Shown in pieces: positions 1 to 9,240 of a stretch of DNA of 64,000 nucleotides; the first letter of the stretch is position 1; each line of letters opens with the position of its first letter. Source of the stretch: Cherax quadricarinatus. Lineage: Eukaryota; Arthropoda; Malacostraca; Decapoda; Parastacidae. The stretch is taken from contig NC_091340.1 of NCBI RefSeq assembly GCF_038502225.1, positions 29,329,294 through 29,393,293 of the forward strand, written 5' to 3'. Made by a program: the position numbers and the translations under genes. The notes below the pieces were generated by a model. The model saw only the letters and a list, made by a program, of their open reading frames with translations. It made no database searches and was not told the origin of the DNA.

Positions 1-2830
1 CAATCCCGCACCTCCTCCTAACTTCCAAACTACGAATTCTCTGCATTATATTCACACCACACATTGCCCTCAGACATGACATCTCCACTGCCTCCAGCCT
101 TCTCCTCGCTGCAACATTCATCACCCATGCTGCACACCCATATAAGAGCGTTGGTAAAACTATAATCTCATACATTCCCCTTTTTGCCTCCAAGGACAAA
201 GTTCTTCGTCTCCACAGACTCCTAAGTGCACCGCTCACCCTTTTCCCCTCATCAATTCTATGATTCACCTCATCTTTCATAGATCCATCCGCTGACACGT
301 CCACTCCCAAATATCTGAATACATTCACCTCCTCCATACTTTCTCCCTCCAATCTGATACCCAATCTTTCATCACCTAATCTTTTTGTTATACTCAACCT
401 TACTCTTTCCTGTATTCACTTTTAATTTTCTTCTTTTACATACCCTACCAAATTCATCCACCAATCTCTGCAACTTCTCTTTAGAATCTCCCAAAAGCAC
501 AGTGTCATCAGCAAAGAGCAACCGTGACAACTCACACTTTATGTGTGATTCTTTATCTTTTAACTCCACGCCTCTTGCCAAGACCCTCGCATTTACTTCT
601 CTTACAACCCCATCTATAAATATATTAAACAACCACGGTGACATCACACATCCTTGTCTAAAGCCTACTTTTACTGGGAAATAATCTCCCTCTTTCTTAC
701 ATACTCTAACTTGAGCCTCACTATCCTCGTAAAAACTCTTCACTACTTTCAGTAACCTACCTCCTACACCATACACCTGCAACATCTGCCACATTGCCCC
801 CCTATCCACCTTGTCATACGCCTTTTCCAAATCCATAAATGCCACAAAAACCTCTTTAGCCTTATCTAAATACTGTTCACTTACATGTTTCACTGTAAAC
901 ACCCCCTACCTTCCCTAAAGCCTCCTTGTTCATCTGCTATCCTATTTTCCGTCTTACTCTTAATTCTTTCAATAATAAGTCTACCATACACTTTACCAGG
1001 TATACTCAACAGACTTATCCCCCTATAATTTTTGCACTCTCTTTTGTCCCTTTTGCCTTTATACAAAGGAACTATGCATGCTCTCTGCCAATCCCTAGGT
1101 ACCTTACCCTCTTCCATACATTTATTAAATAATAGCACCAACCACACCAAAACTATATCCCCACCTGCTTTTAACATTTCTATACTTATCCCATCAATCC
1201 CAGCTGCCTTACCCCCTTTCATTTTATCTACTGCCTCACGAACTTCCCCCACACTCACAACTGGCTCTTTCTCACTCCTACAAGATGTTATTCCTCCTTG
1301 CCCTATACACGAAATCACAGCTTCCCTATCTTCATCAACATTTAACAATTCCTCAGAATATTCCCTCCATCTTCCCAATACCTCTAACTCTCCATTTAAT
1401 AACTCTCCTATTTTTAACTGACAAATCCATTTGTTCTCTAGGCTTACTTAACTTGTTAATCTCACTCCAAAACTTTTTCTTATTTTCAACAAAATTTGTT
1501 GATAACATCTCATCCACTCTCTCATTTGCTCTCTTTTTTACATTGCTTCACCACTCTCTTAACCTCTCTCTTTTTCTCCATGTACTCTTTCCTCCTTGCA
1601 TCACTTCTACTTTGTAAAAACTTCTCATATGCTAATTTTTTCTCCCTTACCACTCTCTTTATATCATCGTTCCACCAATCGCTCCTCTTCCCTCCCGCAC
1701 CCACTTTCCTGTAACCACAAACTTCTGCTGAACACTCTAACATTACATTTTTAAACCTACCCCATACCTCTTCGACCCCATTGCCTATGTTCTCATTAGC
1801 CCATCTATCCTCCAATAACTGTTTACATCTTACCCTATCTGCCTCCTCTTTTAGTTTATAAACCTTCACCTCTCTCTTCCCTGATGCTTCTATTCTCCTT
1901 GTATCCCATCTACCTTTTACTCTCAATGTAGCTACAACTAAAAAGTGATCTGATGTATCTGTGACCCCTCTATAAACATGTACATCCTGAAGTCTACTCA
2001 ACAGTCTTTTATCTACCAATACATAATCCAACAAACTACTGTCATTTCGCCCTACGTCATATCTCGTATACTTATTTATCCTCTTTTTCTTAAAATATGT
2101 ATTACCTATAACTAAACCCCTTTCTATACAAAGTTCAATCAAAGGGCTCCCATTATCATTTACACCTGACACCCCAAACTTACATACCACACCCTCTCTA
2201 AAAGTTTCTCCTACTTTAGCATTCAGGTCCCCTACCACAATTACTCTCTCACTTGGTTCAAAGGTTCCTATACATTCACTTAACATGTCACAAAATCTCT
2301 CTCTCTCTACATTACTCTCTTCTCCAGGTGCATCCACGCTTATTATGACCCACTTTTCGCATCCAACCTTTACTTTAATCCACATAATCCTTGAATTTAC
2401 ACATTCATATTCTCTTTTCTCCTTCCATAACTGATCCTTCAACATTACTGCTACCCCTTCCTTTGCTCTAACTCTCTCAGATACTCCAGATTTAATCCCA
2501 TTTATTTCCCCCACTGAAACTCTCCTACCCCCTTCAGCTTTGTTTCGCTTAGGGCCAGGACATCCAACTTCTTTTCATTCATAACATCAGCAATCATCTG
2601 TTTCTTGTCATCCGCACTACATCCACGCACATTCAAGCATCCCAATTTTATAAAGTTTTTCTTCTCTTTTTTTAGTAAATGTTTACAGGAGAAGGGGTTA
2701 CTAGCCCATCTCTCCCGGCATTTTAGTCGCCTCATACGATACACATGGCTTACGGAGGAAAGATTCTTTTCCACTTCCCCATGGACAATAGAAGAAAGAA
2801 AGAAGAACAAGAGCTATTTAGAAAAAGGAG
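1..2830 (-). pseudogene. Degraded RTE-like non-LTR retrotransposon, endonuclease plus reverse transcriptase
   Basis: Read on the minus strand this is one LINE polyprotein broken by several frameshifts. Positions 2810-2502 encode the start of an apurinic-type endonuclease (LNVRG, then [10 protein letters not shown] with the metal-binding Glu). Positions 2514-1522 continue it (VVGDLNAKVGE, NDNGSPLIELC, TSDHFLV). Positions 1378-890 hold the RT N-terminus (GKAAGIDGISIEMLK, NYRGISLLS, EQGGFREGRGC). Positions 902-372 hold the palm (AFMDLEKAYDKVDR, FRQGCVMSPWLFN, LLFADDTVLL; FADD codons at 503-514). Positions 371-1 keep the thumb and C-terminal part in another frame (FRYLGVDVSADGS, LPTLLYGCAAWV). 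Frame breaks lie near 371, 895-905, 1380-1420, 1522 (next to an A-rich run) and 2505. The element runs off the left edge, so its 3' end is not visible. The clade call is by motif similarity only; it is clearly inactive. Confidence 0.85.
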
Positions 2831-2841
2831 AAAAACCTAGA

Positions 2842-3033
<192 letters not shown>

Positions 3034-3179
3034 TGTGCGTGTCTGTGAGGTGTGACCAAAGTGTAAGTAGGAGTAGCAAGATATCCCTGTTATCTAGCGT
3101 GTTTATGAGACAGAAAAAGAAACCAGCAATCCTACCATCATGTAAAACAGTTACAGGTTTCTGTTTCACAGTCATCTGG

Positions 3180-3279
3180 NNNNNNNNNNNNNNNNNNNNN
3201 NNNNNNNNNNNNNNNNNNNNNNNNNNNNNNNNNNNNNNNNNNNNNNNNNNNNNNNNNNNNNNNNNNNNNNNNNNNNNNN
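3180..3279. other. Assembly gap (100 N)
   Basis: Exactly 100 N, the usual convention for a gap of unknown size. It cuts the left side of the hammerhead-element cluster that begins at 3280. Confidence 0.99.
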
Positions 3280-3366
3280 TCGATAATTCTACCAACATTA
3301 TTACGATCTTTATCAAGTCACAAGCAGTTATATAGATAAGACACATAGGCAACATTTAGGCAACTT

Positions 3367-3411
3367 TATTCCGAAACGTTTCGCCTACACAGTAGGCTTC
3401 TTCAGCTAGTT
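3367..3411 (-). ncRNA. Hammerhead ribozyme motif, stem I decayed
   Basis: The minus strand reads CTGAAGA, then stem II GCCTAC-TGT-GTAGGC, then GAAACGTTTCGGAATA. Core and stem II are intact. The 5' strand of stem I reads actag instead of the tattcga of sister copies, so helix I no longer pairs and cleavage is doubtful. Confidence 0.55.
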
Positions 3412-3530
3412 CCAGACTTTGGAACAGAACTTCTCCAGGCTGAGGGACTGACAACCTCAAATCTACGACTTCAAGGGTGATGGACTGATTACATCGTCTT
3501 CACATCTCTACTGCTCCTGCCTACTTTCTG

Positions 3531-3576
3531 TACTCGACTGAAGAAGCCTACTGTGTAGGCGAAACGTTTCGGAATA
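3531..3576 (+). ncRNA. Minimal hammerhead ribozyme (CUGAAGA core)
   Basis: Stem I 5' strand TACTCGA (3531-3537), core CTGAAGA (3538-3544), stem II GCCTAC-TGT-GTAGGC, then GAAAC (3561-3565), GTT, and stem I 3' strand TCGGAATA. Stem I pairs with one mismatch and one bulged G. Stem III in one molecule is only AC/GU, but ACGU is self-complementary, as in hammerheads that act as dimers. Predicted cleavage follows GTT near 3568. Confidence 0.65.
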
Positions 3577-3766
3577 AAGTTGCCTAAATGTTGCCTATGT
3601 GTCTTATCTACCAACCTGTCGGTATTGTATACCATTTGAAAATCACAAGCAGTTATGTTCGTGACTTGATAAAGTCCACTGTGTGAGCGAAACGTAGCCA
3701 ATAAAGTATCGCATTATACTCCACTTGTGTCTATTTTTCCTTCGTGTCGGTAATGTATATAATTTA

Positions 3767-4030
3767 TCTCCAGAGCGAAACGAAGCAAAGTTTCCCTTAA
3801 TGCTGTATAAACCAGTGACAATGTGTGGTTGTCCTGGTTGTCCCGGTTGTCCTGTGTTAAAACACTAACCAACAAAAAAACAGAGAATAAACCTTTACTC
3901 ATAAATATATAAAAGGCAGGAAAATTCCTTAGAAAAAACTGTTTGGTAAAACAGACTTTTTTTATAATTTGCTTTAATTACATGTCTAGTGAACGGAATA
4001 TTTTCTCTAAAATATAAATCAAAGGTAACT
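3767..4030. other. Spacer without recognised genes
   Basis: No coding signal. An ATATAAAAGG string near 3906-3915 resembles a TATA box, but nothing downstream looks like a transcript start, so no promoter is claimed. Confidence 0.5.
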
Positions 4031-4214
4031 GGGTGTGGGTGGGTGTGAGTTGGACCTGACTAGCTTGTGCTACTAGGGCTGATGCCGTGCTCCTTCCTTA
4101 AGTGGAAGTGACCTGACTAGGTGGGTCACTGGTCTAAGCTCGGGGGTGGCATGGACCTGCTTCACACGGGTCAGTAGGCCTGCTGCAGTGTTCCTTCTTT
4201 CTTATGTTCTTGAG
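4031..4214 (+). mobile_element. CR1-type LINE 3' UTR fragment
   Basis: It aligns by eye with the 3' UTR of the minus-strand CR1 copy at 35520-35698: shared gtgggtgggtgtgagttgg, tagcttgtgctac, agtaggcct.ctgcagtgttcctt and a terminal ttcttatgttctt. It is a severely 5'-truncated insertion with no coding sequence left, ending in one and a half copies of the TTCTTATG tail repeat. Confidence 0.75.
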
Positions 4215-4371
4215 AGGCAGGTCGAGGCACTCGGCTGTCTTGACAGTAAAAATGAAAGGGGGTTGCTGCCCCCCAGAGATTTATGGCAGTAATCTGATCA
4301 TTCGTCACGAGGCACCGGTGGTCCCACGCTAACAACACTGACGAATCACAGTTCTCTGACTCCGAAATGAA

Positions 4372-4570
4372 CATAAGAACATAAGAACATGAGGACATAA
4401 GAAAGAAAGAACACTGCAACAGGCCTCCTGGCCCATGCGAAATATGTCTAAGTCTCCTACCGGCTTAAGCCAATGCCCTAACCTCAAGCCAATGCCCTAA
4501 GCTTAGCCAGTGCTCTAACCTCAAGCCAATGCCCTAACCAACATGCACACCTAAATGTCACCCATCTCTG
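4372..4570 (-). mobile_element. CR1-type LINE 3' UTR fragment, minus strand
   Basis: It starts at the element tail (aacataagaacataagaac at 4372 onward). It continues with the conserved 3' UTR words caggcctcctggcccatgcg and gtctcctaccggcttaagcc, followed by a small local repeat of aagccaatgccctaa. The same segment recurs inverted at 4829-4955. Confidence 0.7.
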
Positions 4571-4704
4571 TATAAACACTACATCGTTCTGGAATAAACA
4601 TTATGTTTATTATGAGACACGAGGACACCGTACCAATGTTTCTATCCTCACACACCCGTCGTCTCACTCCCTGTCAGGAAGGTCCCTGACTAGGCCTTCT
4701 GGGT
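4571..4704. other. Spacer
   Basis: No gene, RNA or repeat recognised. It ends at the left target-site duplication of the next element. Confidence 0.4.
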
Positions 4705-4788
4705 AACTGCCTGGTGGTATAAACCTTGGTAATAAATACCGACAAATTGGTTTAGAAAGACACGTAAGCAAACACTATAACATATTTA

Positions 4789-4828
4789 TTAGAAAACGTT
4801 TCGGTCCTGGGACCTTGATCACTTCTAA
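4789..4828 (-). ncRNA. Hammerhead ribozyme with GUGAUCA core, minus arm
   Basis: Mirror of the plus copy at 4964-5003 and identical across the motif: TTAGAA, GTGATCA, stem II GGTCC-CA-GGACC, GAAAC, GTT, TTCTAA. Stem I is a perfect 6-bp helix. Core positions 3 and 8 are G and C instead of the canonical C and G. Confidence 0.68.
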
Positions 4829-4963
4829 CATTGGCTTAAGGTTAGAGCACTGGCTTAGCTTAGGGCATTGGCTTGAGGTTAGGGCATTGGCTTAAGCCGG
4901 TAGGAGACTTCGACATATTTCGCATGGGCCAGGAGGCCTGTTGCAGTGTTCTAACAAGTGATG

Positions 4964-5003
4964 TTAGAAGTGATCAAGGTCCCAGGACCGAAACGTTTTC
5001 TAA
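4964..5003 (+). ncRNA. Hammerhead ribozyme with GUGAUCA core, plus arm
   Basis: Stem I TTAGAA (4964-4969) pairs perfectly with TTCTAA (4998-5003). The core GTGATCA (4970-4976) differs from CUGAUGA only at positions 3 (C to G) and 8 (G to C). These two positions pair with each other in the active hammerhead fold, so the double change preserves the pair. Stem II is GGTCC/GGACC with a very short loop (a four-pair stem with CCAG loop is also possible). GAAAC is at 4990-4994; cleavage is predicted after 4997. Confidence 0.7.
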
Positions 5004-5199
5004 TAAATAGTGTTTGCTTACGTGTCTTTCTAAACCAACTGCCTAGTAAACTAGGTGCTTCAGGCTCTGCCACGACATCCCACGACAACCACGGTGCTCT
5101 AAACACCACCTCCAAGACTGAGGGACTGATTACCTCATCTTTTGTATATAGTTCTTCTGATTTCTTATTATGTCCAAGAATCTGTATTGATAAAGCCAC

Positions 5200-8100
5200 C
5201 AGTACCAACAATACCACCAGTCCGATAACATTCTTCTTTGCAAATATACAGGGTCTAAAGCCAGCTACAAACAACAAAATACCTTTCATCCGTGGACTGC
5301 TTGCAGAGGCAAAGGCAATGTTCGCGGCTTTCACTGAGACCCACATAAAGGATCACTTGGACAACGAAGTATGGATCCCAGGTTACAACCTATACAGATG
5401 TGACAGAGTGAACAGGCAAAAGGGGGGGGTTGGCCTGTACATTGCAGAGTCACTTGTTTGCACAGAACTGCTTAATGCCTCAAATGACGTAGTGGAAGTT
5501 TTAGCAGTAAAGGTCGAGAACCAAAACCTAGTCATTGTGGTAGTCTACAAGCCTCCGGATGCAACATCCCAGCAATTCCAGGAACAGCTGTTAAAAATTG
5601 ACCACTGTCTGGAAAATCTTCCAGCTCCTGCACCCAACATCTTGCTCCTGGGGGATTTCAACTTAAGGCACCTAAAATGGAGGAATATAGCAAATAATAT
5701 TGTTGCAGAAATAACACCAGGAGGCAGCTCTGATGAAAACTCACACTCACACGAGCTTTTAAATCTCTGCACAAAATTCAATTTAAACCAGCAAATAATA
5801 GAGCCTACAAGACTGGAGAATACACTAGACCTCATCTTCACTAACAATGATGATCTGATAAGAAATGTCACCATATCAAAAACAATATACTCAGATCACA
5901 ACATAATTGAGGTTCAGACATGTATGCATGGAGCCCCAGACCGACAAAATGAGACTAGTCATGAGGGAGCATTCACCAAATTCAACTTCAATAACAAAAA
6001 CATAAAGTGGGACCAAGTAAACCAAGTCCTAACCGATATAAGCTGGGAAGATATACTAAGCAACACAGACCCAAACTTATGCCTAGAACAGATTAACTCG
6101 GTGGCACTCGATGTATGCACAAGGCTTATTCCTCTAAGAAAAAGGAGGAGTAGATGTAAAATAGAAAGAGACAGGCGCTCCCTTTACAGGCGACGGAAAA
6201 GAATAACAGAGCGGCTAAAAGAGGTCAATATATCTGAAATGCGCAGGGAGACACTGGTCAGAGAAATAGCAAGCATCGAACTTAAGCTAAAAGAATCCTT
6301 TAGGAGTCAGGAATCGCGGGAAGAACTAAAAGCCATAAATGAAATCGAAAGAAACCCAAAGTATTTCTTCTCCTATGCCAAATCAAAATCGAGAACAACG
6401 TCCAGTATTGGGCCCCTACTTAAACAAGATGGGTCCTACACAGATGACAGCAAGGAAATGAGTGAGCTACTCAAGTCCCAATATGACTCAGTTTTTAGCA
6501 AGCCGCTAACCAGACTGAGAGTCGAAGACCAAAATGAATTTTTTATGAGAGAGCCACAAAATTTGACTAACACAAGCCTATCCGATGTTATCCTGACGCC
6601 AAATGACTTCGAACAGGCGATAAATGACATGCCCATGCACTCTGCCCCAGGGCCAGACTCATGGAACTCTGTGTTCATCAAGAACTGCAAGAAGCCCCTA
6701 TCACGAGCCTTTTCCATCCTATGGAGAGGGAGCATGGACACGGGGGTCGTCCCTCAGTTACTAAAAACAACAGACATAGCCCCACTCCACAAAGGGGGCA
6801 GTAAAGCAACAGCAAAGAACTACAGACCAATAGCACTAACATCCCATATCATAAAAATCTTTGAAAGGGTCCTAAGAAGCAAGATCACCACCCATCTAGA
6901 AACCCATCAGTTACACAACCCAGGGCAACATGGGTTTAGAACAGGTCGCTCCTGTCTGTCTCAACTACTGGATCACTACGACAAGGTCCTAAATGCACTA
7001 GAAGACAAAAAGAATGCAGATGTAATATATACAGACTTTGCAAAAGCCTTCGACAAGTGTGACCATGGCGTAATAGCGCACAAAATGCGCGCTAAAGGAA
7101 TAACAGGAAAAGTCGGTCGATGGATCTATAATTTCCTCACTAACAGAACACAGAGAGTAGTCGTCAACAGAGTAAAGTCCGAGGCAGCTACGGTGAAAAG
7201 CTCTGTCCCACAAGGCACAGTACTAGCTCCCATCTTGTTCCTCATCCTCATATCCGACATAGACAAGGATGTCAGCCACAGCACCGTGTCTTCCTTTGCA
7301 GATGACACCCGAATCTGCATGACAGTGTCTTCCATTGCAGACACTGCAAGGCTCCAGGCGGACATCAACCAAATCTTTCAGTGGGCTGCAGAAAACAATA
7401 TGAAGTTCAACGATGAGAAATTTCAATTACTCAGATATGGTAAACATGAGGAAATTAAATCTTCATCAGAGTACAAAACAAATTCTGGCCACAAAATAGA
7501 GCGAAACACCAACGTCAAAGACCTAGGAGTGATTATGTCGGAGGATCTCACCTTCAAGGACCATAACATTGTATCAATCGCATCTGCTAGAAAAATGACA
7601 GGATGGATAATGAGAACCTTCAAAACTAGGGAGGCCAAGCCCATGATGACACTCTTCAGGTCACTTGTTCTATCTAGGCTGGAATATTGCTGCACTCTAA
7701 CAGCACCTTTCAAGGCAGGTGAAATTGCCGACCTAGAAAATGTACAGAGAACTTTCACGGCGCGCATAACGGAGATAAAACACCTCAATTACTGGGAGCG
7801 CTTGAGGTTTCTAAACCTGTATTCCCTGGAACGCAGGAGGGAGAGATACATGATTATATACACCTGGAAAATCCTAGAGGGACTAGTACCAAACTTGCAC
7901 ACGAAAATCACTCACTACGAAAGCAAAAGACTTGGCAGACGATGCACCATCCCCCCAATGAAAAGCAGGGGTGTCACTAGCACGTTAAGAGACCATACAA
8001 TAAGTGTCAGGGGCCCGAGACTGTTCAACTGCCTCCCAGCACACATAAGGGGGATTACCAACAGACCCCTGGCAGTCTTCAAGCTGGCACTGGACAAGCA

Positions 8101-8262
8101 CCTAAAGACAGTTCCTGATCAGCCGGGCTGTGGCTCGTACGTTGGTTTGCGTGCAGCCAGCAGCAACAGCCTGGTTGATCAGGCGCTGATCCACCAGGAG
8201 GCCTGGTCACAGACCGGGCCGCGGGGGCGTTGACCCCCGAAACTCTCTCCAGGTAAACTCCA
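5200..8262 (+). mobile_element. CR1/L2-group LINE, nearly intact ORF2, inserted in a ribozyme stem
   Basis: The element starts abruptly at cagtaccaacaatacc right after the host's aaagccac. It ends with an 11-bp short repeat (ctccaggtaaa, ctccag) directly against the host's gatggcg. By comparison with the intact host, about two bases of target were lost and no target-site duplication is seen. No ORF1 is present, so it is 5' truncated near the start of ORF2. A second copy of its last 1036 bp is at 59412-60448. Confidence 0.85.
5201..8233 (+). CDS. LINE ORF2: endonuclease and reverse transcriptase, open throughout
   Basis: About 1,010 codons without a stop. The N-terminal endonuclease shows FFFANIQGLKP, the metal-site Glu in FTETHIK, VVVYKPPDA, LLLGDFN and YSDHNIIEV, so all expected catalytic residues are seen. 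A basic linker (LRKRRSRCKIERDRRS) follows. The RT has APGPDSWN, KNYRPIALTS, QHGFRTGRSC, YTDFAKAFDKCDHG, VPQGTVLAPILF and FADDTRI (catalytic codons 7295-7306), then a C-terminal region with SLERRRERYMIIY. The frame is open from an ATG at 4958, but those first 81 codons are read from the adjacent hammerhead elements and are probably fortuitous. No ATG lies near the true LINE start, consistent with 5' truncation. Clade (CR1, L2, Crack or Daphne) is unresolved. Confidence 0.85.
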   Translation, partial: STNNTTSPITFFFANIQGLKPATNNKIPFIRGLLAEAKAMFAAFTETHIKDHLDNEVWIPGYNLYRCDRVNRQKGGVGLYIAESLVCTELLNASNDVVEVLAVKVENQNLVIVVVYKPPDATSQQFQEQLLKIDHCLENLPAPAPNILLLGDFNLRHLKWRNIANNIVAEITPGGSSDENSHSHELLNLCTKFNLNQQIIEPTRLENTLDLIFTNNDDLIRNVTISKTIYSDHNIIEVQTCMHGAPDRQNETSHEGAFTKFNFNNKNIKWDQVNQVLTDISWEDILSNTDPNLCLEQINSVALDVCTRLIPLRKRRSRCKIERDRRSLYRRRKRITERLKEVNISEMRRETLVREIASIELKLKESFRSQESREELKAINEIERNPKYFFSYAKSKSRTTSSIGPLLKQDGSYTDDSKEMSELLKSQYDSVFSKPLTRLRVEDQNEFFMREPQNLTNTSLSDVILTPNDFEQAINDMPMHSAPGPDSWNSVFIKNCKKPLSRAFSILWRGSMDTGVVPQLLKTTDIAPLHKGGSKATAKNYRPIALTSHIIKIFERVLRSKITTHLETHQLHNPGQHGFRTGRSCLSQLLDHYDKVLNALEDKKNADVIYTDFAKAFDKCDHGVIAHKMRAKGITGKVGRWIYNFLTNRTQRVVVNRVKSEAATVKSSVPQGTVLAPILFLILISDIDKDVSHSTVSSFADDTRICMTVSSIADTARLQADINQIFQWAAENNMKFNDEKFQLLRYGKHEEIKSSSEYKTNSGHKIERNTNVKDLGVIMSEDLTFKDHNIVSIASARKMTGWIMRTFKTREAKPMMTLFRSLVLSRLEYCCTLTAPFKAGEIADLENVQRTFTARITEIKHLNYWERLRFLNLYSLERRRERYMIIYTWKILEGLVPNLHTKITHYESKRLGRRCTIPPMKSRGVTSTLRDHTISVRGPRLFNCLPAHIRGITNRPLAVFKLALDKHLKTVPDQPGCGSYVGLRAASSNSLVDQALIHQEAWSQTGPRGR

Positions 8263-8336
8263 GGATGGCGAAACGTCTACAATAAAGATAACCAGATGTT
8301 GAAGATTGAGACACTTATGCAGCATATGGGAATCTT

Positions 8337-8381
8337 TATTCAGGAAACGTTTCGCCACACAGTGGCTTCATCAGTCCAATA
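8337..8381 (-). ncRNA. Hammerhead ribozyme (CUGAUGA core)
   Basis: Minus strand: stem I TATTGGA, core CTGATGA, stem II GCCAC-TGT-GTGGC, GAAAC, GTT, stem I TCCTGAATA. Helix I forms GGA/TCC and TATT/AATA around a 2-nt bulge; helix II is 5 bp. The core is fully canonical. Confidence 0.7.
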
Positions 8382-8411
8382 CAAAGAGGAAGGCGTAAGG
8401 AGAGGAGGAGA

Positions 8412-8483
8412 ATGAGGTAATCAGTCCCTCAGCCTGGAGTCGATGTGTTCAGTCCATCAATCTTGTAGAATGTATAGCATAGG
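8412..8483. repeat. Left copy of a 72-bp direct repeat flanking a LINE fragment
   Basis: Letter-for-letter identical to 9241-9312. Together they bracket the 757-bp LINE fragment 8484-9240, and removing one copy plus the fragment restores a continuous hammerhead unit. Best read as an unusually long target-site duplication. Confidence 0.85.
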
Positions 8484-9240
8484 AACGAACGAACGAACGA
8501 ACGAAAGTTCAGGTAAGATCCCAAAAGGGATGAGCGGGGAAGACGGGACAGACGAAGAATAGTGCTGGAGAGGAGTGTTCTTAGTCGTAGAAATAGAGCC
8601 AGGGCTTAACCCAGCAGCAAAGGCGATCGTGGGACAGATATTGAAAAGAGAAATTCCGGTTCTTCTGTTGGGACTCCGGTGGGGTGAGCTGGGAGTAAGG
8701 GACTTGCGACCTTTAGAGCTAGAGAGGAGTGCAGAACTGAGTCATGTCTTAACCCAAAAAAGCTAAGGCGAACGTGGGTCAGAGAATGGTACCTGTCTTA
8801 GAAGGTACCTGTCAGCGGATCCAAGGTTATTTGTAAGTAGGGTTAGGAGCAGGATCATGCAAGGAGTAGAAAAGGTTGTGTTGGTTTGTGGGTCTGCGAA
8901 TGTCTTCGTCAAGGAGAGAGGTCCAGTAGTCATGTCGTGTCTCAAGTTTGTCTATCTGTCTGTCACTGAGCCTCTTCCAGTACAGATTCAGCGCAGGGAC
9001 GTCTAACTGGGCATGGAGAGACTCGCTTGTGGCGAAGTCCTCCCATCTGACATCAAGCACCCAGCGCAGCGCCTTGTTCTGGACACGCTGCAGTTTAAGT
9101 AAGTTTGTTTTTGCTGCAAGAGAGAGGGCTAGAGGAGAGTAAGTTATCAGAGGACGTATTAGGGATTTGCAGAGGTGTAGTTTGGTGCGTTGAGAGGCAT
9201 GTTTCAGCTTGTAGAGGCCCGCAAGGGCCTTACTATGAGT
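8484..9240 (-). mobile_element. 5'-truncated LINE fragment with (TTCG)n 3' tail
   Basis: On the minus strand the element runs from 9240 to 8484 and ends in about five copies of TTCG (8484-8506) at the target boundary. Only the RT C-terminal region remains in coding form. The last 320 bp before the tail look like 3' UTR. The flanking 72-bp direct repeat and the tail define both ends. Confidence 0.8.
8827..9240 (-). pseudogene. C-terminal fragment of a LINE reverse transcriptase
   Basis: An open minus-strand frame entering at 9240 reads LYKLKHASQRTKLHLCKSL, then RPLITYSPLAL, LQRVQNKALRWVLDVRWED, then LYWKRLSDRQIDKLE and a stop at 8827. The LQRVQNKALR block is the conserved region after the RT thumb in many non-LTR elements. 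All catalytic RT motifs are missing because of 5' truncation at insertion. Clade not assigned. Confidence 0.75.

Larger units (their letters stand above)
3332..3642 (+). mobile_element. Inverted-arm hammerhead element with 14-bp target-site duplication (CUGAAGA family)
   Basis: The insertion is flanked by identical 14-mers, tcacaagcagttat at 3318-3331 and 3643-3656. The left arm starts ATAGATAAGACAC and the right arm ends GTGTCTTATCTA. The right end alone then carries a 32-nt tail (3611-3642) with TGTCGG and the hairpin GGTAT-TGT-ATACC at 3621-3633. Each arm holds a hammerhead-like motif. There is no coding capacity. I infer a non-autonomous Penelope-like or retrozyme element; it sits inside an older member of the same class. 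Confidence 0.75.
3280..3766 (+). mobile_element. Host hammerhead-type element (UUGAUAA family), split by a nested insertion
   Basis: Segments 3280-3331 and 3643-3766 belong to one older element. Its arms meet head to head (ctttatcaagtcac opposed to gtgacttgataaag). The plus arm carries a core-like TTGATAA at 3666-3672, a partly paired stem II, GAAAC and an AATAAAG. It ends near 3750-3766 with GTGTCGGTAATG, a decayed form of the terminal hairpin seen in sister elements. Stem I is poorly paired, so this copy is probably inactive. The left end is lost in the N gap. Confidence 0.6.
4716..5036 (-). mobile_element. Inverted-arm hammerhead element (GUGAUCA family) containing LINE 3' UTR sequence
   Basis: It is flanked by 11-mers aactgcctggt (4705-4715) and aactgcctagt (5037-5047), identical except for one base. 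The arms are 4749-4828 and 4964-5036. The 33-nt tail lies at the left end (4716-4748) and, read on minus, contains TTTGTCGGTATTTATTACC, a GGTA/TACC hairpin 55 nt past the predicted cleavage site. The interior (4829-4955) is a CR1-like 3' UTR piece inverted relative to 4372-4570. Each arm holds a well-paired hammerhead with a swapped core pair. Confidence 0.72.

Noticed and set aside
372..1617. Plus-strand open frames opposite the RTE-like LINE
   Set aside because: Shadows of the minus-strand coding sequence, which carries the recognisable motifs.
4958..5200. N-terminal extension of the LINE ORF from the ATG at 4958
   Set aside because: This part is the plus arm of one hammerhead element and the upstream part of another; the LINE begins at about 5200.
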